Shown piece by piece: positions 57,453 to 64,000 of a stretch of DNA of 64,000 nucleotides (within the stretch, counting starts at the first letter, position 1; every line of letters begins with the position of its first letter). A model generated the notes under the pieces. It was not told the origin of the DNA and ran no database searches. It was given only the letters and a program-made list of their open reading frames with translations. The translations under genes were made by a program, and so were the position numbers. This DNA comes from Hyaloscypha bicolor E (Eukaryota > Ascomycota > Leotiomycetes > Helotiales > Hyaloscyphaceae): positions 744,001 through 808,000 of the forward strand of contig NW_020194562.1 of NCBI RefSeq assembly GCF_002865645.1. Reading direction: 5' to 3'.

Positions 57453-59214
57453 ATGGTGGGACTCCCGAACAGGGCCGCTCGGTGTGGAATCTGCCGGCGC
57501 CACAAGATCAAGGTAATCCACTATGGGGAGAGTTTCAGGTCGAATTACTGACAAACAGGACAGTGTGACCTTTTACGTCCTGCTTGTTCAAGGTGCAAGC
57601 GATTGAATCTGAGTTGTGAATATCCAGACTTGCAGAGGGGCCAGATTTTCGTCAACCGAAATTTGAAGAATCCTCGAGTGAAAGCAATTGATATATTATC
57701 AACAACGACTTCTGAAAAGAAGAAACTAAAGACCCCAGAAAATATATATCCCATCTCAGTTGTGACTACTCTTGGGGGATACCCCGAGAAGCAAAACGTT
57801 TCAATTCCTCACTCTCCAAATCCGGAAACTCTGAACCGAATACAGTTATTATCCACCTTTATTGACCTATATCTTCCCAAAACGCAAGACCCAGCCGTAC
57901 CCGGTCAATCACCGGCTACGTGGATCAATTGTTTGGGCAATATAGCCACGAGCAATAATACATTTGACATCTCCCTGAAAGCCTTGTGCTTAACACAGCT
58001 TGGACTCTGGCACCACGACTCTGCCTTGGTGAAGGAAAGCCACCGTTTGTATGGTTCCGCCCTCCGAGGGCTAAGAGAAGAAGTTAGCCATCGGAAACTG
58101 GATGCGCCAAAGGCCACTCTGGCAACCATTATCATTTTGTCAACATATGAGGTGAGGTCCCCTGTCTTTGTTGCATGTCTTACTCAATCTGATGAAATGG
58201 ATAGTTGTTCTCCGGGTCATCGGAGAGGAGTCAGGGGTGGGTGAGCCACGCTCGAGGTGGCTCGCATATCCTACGAGTGCTTGATCCAAGCATTGCCTCA
58301 AGTCCAGTCGGCCGCCTACTCTGCCCACGAATACGAATAATCGGTGTAAGTCAATCAAAGGCGCAGCAAAGCGCGAGACTAACAAGGTTCAGATATTCGA
58401 ATCCTTCCGAAGTCGCAAGACAGCCCTCCTGACAGGACTACACGTCCAATCTCCCACTGAAGCCGAAATATCCGATTTATACTGTCACCTCCAAGACCTC
58501 ATGATACAGATACCTCCAATTCTAGAAACATTCGATACCCTTACGATCACAACTATCGATCAAGCCACTTTGAGAACTGTACTAGCTCAACTGCTCCAAA
58601 GATGCACAACGCTACACGCCCAACTCCTCGCTTGGTGCGAAGTCTTACGAGAACACGTCCCCAGCCAGCTATACTCGAGCCATCCATCCATAGCCCACAA
58701 CCCCGCAGACGAACCTGGTTCTCACACATTCCCCCTCGCATTCCATTTCCTCACGCTGAGTATCGCGCAACTTTTCCTGCTGTACTGGTCAAGCTTGATA
58801 GTTCTGTACCGCACGATGCAAGACGTATCCCTCAGACTCGCCCAACCTCTCCCATTCCCCTCCCCAGGGAAATTCTCGCTATCTCCACCATCCGCACCAT
58901 CCGGCCAAGAGCACAGCTGCGATGATGACCTTGACTTCGAGCACAGCTTCTCCTTCCCATCGACGAACAACATCGCCACCCTCGCGGGAAAAATCTGCCA
59001 GTCATTCGAATACTGCTACCAGAGCACCAACGGCACGCTGGGTGTTCAATCAACAGTATTTCCACGCTGGGTAGCGACCGAGTTCTATGCTTCGAGACCC
59101 AAATATCACCGAGAGCTGAAGTGGTGCGATGAGGTTCAAAATATGACGGCGGAGGGGGCGAGATTCGACGTGAGGGTTGCGAAATTCGGGGACATGGGGG
59201 AATTTCGGATTTGA
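57453..59214 (+). CDS. Zn2Cys6 (Gal4-type) transcription factor, four exons
   Basis: Exons 57453-57512, 57564-58151, 58205-58345 and 58393-59214 (introns 51, 53 and 47 nt, all GT-AG) give a complete frame of 536 residues. The zinc cluster is split by the first intron: MVGLPNRAARCGICRRHKIK, then CDLLRPACSRCKRLNLSCEY, giving C-x2-C-x6-C-x6-C-x2-C-x6-C at residues 11-38. The rest, from about LNRIQLLSTFIDLYLP onward, looks like the alpha-helical fungal-specific regulatory domain. Exon 2 ends with LATIIILSTYE, a typical conserved helix of that domain. It is divergently paired with the FAD monooxygenase and upstream of the Clr5-domain and P450 genes, so a pathway-specific regulator is plausible. 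Confidence 0.9.
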
Positions 59215-59679
59215 AGGGTAGAGTGTGGAGGACCGAAGTTGTGGTAGATATTGAAAATGTTTGGTAATGGTCAAGTAGCTCGGATTATCTATTAAATCAA
59301 AAGGCTGTGCATCACTCGACTTGAATCGTGCCGCAATAGAGCCGACAAGACCAAAATTTTGCACCTTTTCCACACCCAGTTACGAGGTGACCCAGATACG
59401 AGTGGCTTGCTGGTTCGTGGCGCATTCTGTGGAGGTACTGAACATGCAGACAGGGACTTCAAAAATTGCACCTTTGTCTGAGTGGTCCGCTTACCGGCCG
59501 ATCCAGGCTTCTCCAGCGGTTTCACAGCCTTCCATCTCGTCCCGCTTCTTCGTTCCCTACATACTCATTCCTTTACCTCTCTTCGACAAACTCAGGACCT
59601 TTTCTCTCCGTTGTCACAGCAGTTCTGCCAGGCCCCTCCGCGATCCATACCCACCTTCATCAATATCACAGGAGAAGTC
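59215..59679. other. Intergenic, promoter side of the Clr5-domain gene
   Basis: No gene supported in these 465 bases. The last 150 are pyrimidine-rich as in fungal promoters. Confidence 0.5.
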
Positions 59680-61539
59680 ATGTCGATGAATGGAATGGAC
59701 CTTGTCTCTCGTGAACTCGAGGCTGGTCAGGTAGGAGCAAGGACGCAGAAGAAGCCTCGCCAATTGAAAGCAATCGAGCGCAATAACCTGATCTGGGAAG
59801 CTTATAAAAATGAAATTCGAAGCCTCTACGTCGCTCAAGACATGACTTTGAAAGCAACAATTGCGTGGTTTGAGCTGAAGCATGTCTTCGTCAAGAGGCA
59901 AGCATCCAGTCCACTAAATGTAGGGGTGTTTGCTGACAAGTCATAGCGAGAGAAAATGGAAAGAGAAGGTCAAGGAGTGGGGTTTCGAGAAGAACGTTCC
60001 ATCTTGCGATATGAGCTACATGGTCGCCAAATCCATGAAAAGAAAGGCTGAGGGGAAGGACACCACGTTTTATCGGAGCGGCATGCAAGTTGATGAGAAC
60101 AAGATCGAGCAGTTTAAGAAGCGGAGAATGACGGCTTCCAACGACGTAAGCTTGAAAGAATTACCTGGTGACTCTTGCGATCCATCCCCTCACTTTTTGT
60201 TCCACGCACTAACTGCGTAGATACACCACCGCACATCGATTATTCGACGCCAAAGGCTGTCGACAACCACGGTGAGAGCATAGGTGTACCAAATGTCCAG
60301 ACTCCCGAAGAGGGTCCCGTAGATTCGCAGGGTGAGTCTACAGACCCACCCTCTTTAACTGGAGTCACTTGGGCGCCCCTCCCATTCATAGACAGTCTTC
60401 TTCCCCTAGACTTTGTCTCCAAACGGAATCCGGAGACCGATAGGATGATGAACCTTGCCCGATATATTCGAACAAGTCAACGGCGTTTCTTAGCTGAATC
60501 GTTTTATATCGATGCCGTTCAGTCATACAACGATACCACAGGGGCGGTCCTTGGACCCGAGTCCGAGATATACCTCACTGAGACCTTAACATATCTTGGT
60601 ACCTCTACCGGCCGAGATTTGCCAAATTCTGTGTTCAATTGTGCGAGACTGTGGGCAGCACTCGCTTCTACCACGACCTCGTTGACTGGTCTCTTCCTCT
60701 CCTCTTCGAAGGGGCTTCTTAGAAGGGCTACGTGGTTTCACGAAAATCAGTTGGAAGCGTCAATTAATAGGTTTCTCAAATATGTAACGGGCCATTGGAT
60801 CGCAATGCCAGATGGGACACTACGGATGAACCATCAGAGAAATCCTTTGGGGGCACTTGACTTAATTGATTGTTATTTTGAACTTTTCAGCCGGGCGATG
60901 AAGGGGATAAGATATGAGAATCCAGTACGGGACCATGTAGGAACAGAATTCTCCACAGAATTTCGAAATTCGGAAGTCACCTTGGCCCCTCTCTTCCGTC
61001 AGCACCTGATTTGGATTCTGGTTAACCATTGTCTTCGTCTACGACATCTCGAGGACTGGTCGGCACTCCTTCCAGCTATACACTGGACTTACCAGGCACT
61101 GGCGTGTCTAGGGCCCCGCCCTTCCAAAAGATTCTGCTCGGAGCAACTTCTTCTTATGAAGTCAATTTTGATCAGCATCCCTCGCCCACTCGGACGGTAT
61201 ATCTCTCTTGAGAAGGTGGAAGAAATCCTGTATCTAGACAACAAACTTCTCGAGATTGTCACATTTCCTGCGCGCGGTGTGGGCGTTCCAGGAAGCTTGG
61301 GCTGGGTCGAAGAGGAAGAGGCTGGGTTGGAAGATGATGCCAGTGCCGGCGAAGAGGAAAGCAGTTCAGACGAAGATGAAGAAATCGTGTCGGGAGACAA
61401 TGAACACAACCTCAAGGAGATGGAAAGCAGCACGGAAAGCAAAAGCTCGAACAATTACGGGGAAACGTATACAGAGTCTGTCGACAGTGAGAGTAGGATG
61501 ATGGGGATTGGTTTCGACTACTCAAGCTTATTTGATTAG
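59680..61539 (+). CDS. Clr5-domain protein with acidic C-terminus, three exons
   Basis: Exons 59680-59897, 59947-60167 and 60221-61539 give a complete frame of 585 residues. The N-terminus carries a Clr5-type domain: WEAYKNEIRSLYVAQDMTLK, then KSERKWKEKVKEWGFEKNV, the pattern W-x2-Y/H-K-x2-I-x2-LY...TL followed by YK-x2-L-K-x-WGF-x-KN. The first intron has a GC donor (GCAAGC...TCATAG, 49 nt) and must be removed to complete the domain. The second (GTGACT...CTAACTGCGTAG, 53 nt) was chosen over a better-looking GTAAGC donor at 60146 because only it keeps the frame. The middle is helical and anonymous. The last 80 residues are strongly acidic and serine-rich, as in an activation or linker region. 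Clr5 domains are linked to transcription regulation in Schizosaccharomyces; the role here is unknown. Confidence 0.8.
59898..59946 (+). other. GC-AG intron in the Clr5-domain gene
   Basis: The donor is AG|GCAAGC and the acceptor TCATAG. No GT donor in the neighbourhood restores the Clr5 motif, so a rare GC-AG intron is the simplest reading. Confidence 0.7.
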
Positions 61540-61867
61540 AAAAAGAAGATTGAAATACCACTGCTCAAGCATCAGCCCCCGTTTCGTTATAATGAGTGAC
61601 AGATATTCAGATGCTATAACCAGAACATAGCGAGCTATCCCACCTTGAAGTGTGCATCTCATATTTTCACAACTCATCCAGATGCTCAAGATGCAAATTC
61701 ACACCTGCACTCTTGCCTCCCTTGACCTGGATGCGTCTACAATCTCGATCAGTCTCCGCTGCACTATCGAAAGACGACCGACCGTTGAAGACACTGTACT
61801 ATATATCCCTTCTGGAAACCTGCCAGGGCAATCACATATAGTCTGGGCGCTCTGTCTAAATTCGCTC
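61540..61867. other. Convergent spacer between the Clr5-domain and P450 genes
   Basis: These 328 bases separate two genes that end towards each other and hold both 3' regions. Open frames within it are P450 3'-end shadows. Confidence 0.5.
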
Positions 61868-63732
61868 TCAAGCGGGGGCTAGCCGAACATAACACTGCTG
61901 AGGCGCATGAGCAACTGAGTCGACTGCACTATAAGAGGAAAGCTCTGCAGGCACTGGCAAGAATTTGAAGTTCCAAACAATGATGGTCAAGACGGTGCGC
62001 ATTTCCAGATATGCAAATTTCTTGCCTGGGAGAATGCATTAGCCAGTGATTCATTTGGTCGGATCTCATAAGTGGAAAAGGTATCAAGGATCCATTTTTA
62101 ACGTACCAAAACAGCCGCGAGCACCCCCACCAAATTGCGTATTGGGACCTGCTTGCATGTCGATCTCAATCCGACCATCGCTATCTGTCTTCAACCAGCG
62201 ATCGGGGTTGAATTGGGCCATGTCTAGGGGGTCCCACTCCCCAATCTTGTCCTTTGCCTCCTGGCAGCTCTGGCTCCTCAACCTCTCGTCGATGGGCATA
62301 GGCGGAGAAACAAAAGATGGGCCATTGGTCATGAACAAGACATTTGTGCCCTTGGAGAGATGAACGCCAAGCAAGTCGGTTGCAACTAAGCTCTTTCGGG
62401 CGTGCGTTGCAGCAGTGCCTCCACAGCGTAGTATCTCTTCGACCACAGCGTTGAAGTATGGCATCTTGGAGTCAGTGATCTCGCTATAAGTAGGTTGTCT
62501 CCCCTCAGCGGCGGCGTCAGGCATAGCGTCTCGTATGGCTTCACGGAGTGTGCTTTGAACATCTTGGTGATCTGTCAAGAACTTCAGCCCCCACATCAAA
62601 GTCGTAGAAGTCGTCTCGTGTCCAGCTAATAAAAACCCGAAGAGTTCGTCCTTAAGCACTGTGGCGTCTAGTCGAGGCGGTCTGCCTTCTTTCCTCGCTT
62701 GGTGAATCTCCCGACGCAGGACGTAGTCCATGGCGGACTTCACTGGAAAGTTGCCACTTTCGCTATTTCCAAGTCGGTCTCGAGAATCTTTGAGAGCATT
62801 GCTAAGCATCAAATCTTTCCTATTAAATGCTCTCCTGATGCGAGGGATCTTTAGGTAGAAGAAATAACTGAGTCCAGGGAGTGGAGAAGCTAGTCCGATT
62901 TCCATACTGTCAATCACGGTCCTAATGGACACAACGTCGTCTGACGTGGGCGCCTGGGGGAAGGAAACTGGGAGATCGGGATTGTCGGCAAGTTCGACCT
63001 TAGAACACTGGGTAAGAAGATCCAATTGAGACCTGGTAGTGCCCGCTTCGGAGCCAACGGCAGCAGCCCAGATTGTATCCAGAGCTGCATTGGCAACGTC
63101 TTCTTCCGCGGGGAATGGGTGGTTGTTAGCAAGAACCATTTTCCTACGCCAGAGCTGCAACAGTTCCAAAGTTGCACTGTAAAGCTGAGGCGCCGCAACC
63201 TGTGGGAATGTGAGCTTTTGACCAGTGCCCTAGTAGACGAAAGTATACACACCTCATTAAGAAATGCCGGGGTCATCAAGTCCGAGAGCAGAGCGCGGTG
63301 GGCTCTCTGCTTTGGACCCGAGGGAAATGGAAAGTGGTGTTCCCTTAGTATGGGCTGAACAACGTCTGTAGTGAACGAAGACCTGTCAAACTCCTTTGAG
63401 CGCCGCGTCAAAACGTCTTGGCATTCCCTCGCATCGACAACTATAACCCAAGGGGCAGAGAATGGTTTGACAAAGATTTGAACCATTGGGGCATTCAACT
63501 TATTACATTGTTCCGTCATCCATGTAAATGTCTCCCGCGTGTCTCTCTTCCATTTCACCATGCTTGGTATGTCACCAAATATGCTTCTGGAGGATGCATA
63601 GTTGTAGGGAATCCCAGGTATTGGTTTGGGTAGCGCGGCACGATACAGAATGGCCAGAATAGCAACAACGATACTGACAATAATTGCTGTCGAGGAAGAG
63701 AAGATGGAGAAAGTCATGTTGAAATCCCTCAA
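61868..63732 (-). CDS. Cytochrome P450 monooxygenase, three exons
   Basis: Exons on the minus strand, 63732-63253, 63199-62107 and 62025-61868 (introns 53 and 81 nt), give a complete frame of 576 residues. Features in order: an N-terminal membrane anchor (about 10-30), a proline-rich hinge (PKPIPGIPY), the I-helix oxygen motif AGHETT (352-357), the K-helix ExxR EILR (415-418), FNPDRW (490-495) and the heme loop FGGGARGCFG (516-525, Cys523). The second intron falls inside the heme loop and the last exon continues KKFAYLEMR as expected. It should be an ER-bound oxygenase needing a P450 reductase. I cannot name a CYP family. A second ATG five codons in is an alternative start. The gene faces the Clr5-domain gene. 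Confidence 0.92.
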
Positions 63733-64000
63733 ACCGACGTGGAACTTCGCAAACGATTCAAGGAAGAATAATCAAGAGAGAATTCAAAGGGTATAACATC
63801 TTATCGGCCGCATCCATCACAATCACATCTTAGCTGGTTCGTTCTGCCCACAAGGCAGCTCCGCATGGGGAAGTAGAAACGCCGTGAGCAAGATGAAGTT
63901 CATAATGCCGGCCGCGCAGAAACGCGGCAATTTCAAGATATCCGATTGCGGAGACAGGTATATTATATAATAATCCCGCCTTACAGCCCACGAACATTCA
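63733..64000. promoter_or_regulatory. Promoter region of the P450 gene
   Basis: These 268 bases lie upstream of the leftward P450 gene. A TATATTATATAATAA stretch near 63960-63974 is about 230 bp from the start codon and may be TATA-like. Nothing else is recognisable before the window ends. Confidence 0.4.

Noticed and set aside
63160..63200. Suspected frameshift at the first intron of the P450 gene
   Set aside because: On re-reading the bases, the exon begins GTTGCGGCGCCTCAGCTTTAC and joins in frame; the apparent shift was a misread base.
62046..63633. Plus-strand frames over the P450 gene
   Set aside because: They are antisense shadows of a gene with a complete spliced frame and all P450 motifs.

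Overview
This window looks like filamentous ascomycete (Pezizomycotina) DNA. It has short GT-AG introns of about 45-81 nt, a HET-domain gene, a Zn2Cys6 regulator, a Clr5-domain gene, a fungal P450, and long A+T-rich tracts in which retrotransposons have decayed by C-to-T/G-to-A change, as expected of repeat-induced point mutation (RIP). The class cannot be fixed from sequence alone; Leotiomycetes or a related group is a guess.

Layout. (1) 1-8.97 kb and 11.8-32.2 kb are A+T-rich transposon graveyards. By matching long terminal repeats (LTRs) and 5-bp target-site duplications (TSDs) I delimit four LTR elements: 1779-8486 (+, Ty3/Gypsy-like, TSD GAAAC), 12338-14191 (short non-autonomous, TSD ATACC), 16013-24453 (-, Ty3/Gypsy-like, TSD GGAAA/AGAAA) and 24872-31578 (-, same family as the first, TSD ATACT). 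Solo LTRs lie at 11847-12080, 15274-15505 and 16387-16568, probably at 21743-22021, and at 41857-42119 outside the main block. (2) A 2.5-kb island of normal composition at 9.2-11.7 kb, between the two A+T-rich blocks, carries an intact HET-domain gene. (3) 32.4-41.4 kb is G+C-balanced housekeeping sequence with the CAF-1 large subunit and a conserved uncharacterised protein, followed by a long gene-poor stretch. (4) 41.4-47 kb is a decayed zone: a solo LTR, a small secreted cysteine-rich protein gene directly after it, and several broken genes (a possible glycine-rich-domain/DUF1399-like fragment, an ankyrin-repeat relic, two unidentified fragments). (5) 47.4-51.1 kb holds a four-helix membrane protein and an alpha/beta hydrolase. 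(6) 51.2-54.9 kb is a large multi-lesion pseudogene of a membrane protein, split by a 541-bp hAT-type MITE with perfect 8-bp TSDs. (7) 55.5-63.7 kb is a compact group: an FAD monooxygenase and a Zn2Cys6 regulator on a shared 540-bp intergenic region, a Clr5-domain protein, and a P450. I could build complete in-frame spliced models for all four.

The FAD monooxygenase, regulator and P450 could form a small oxidative-metabolism or secondary-metabolite module, but no backbone synthase lies inside the window, so this is inference. The most interesting points are the precise reconstruction of the nested retrotransposon block, the MITE-interrupted pseudogene, and the cysteine-rich secreted protein next to a solo LTR.
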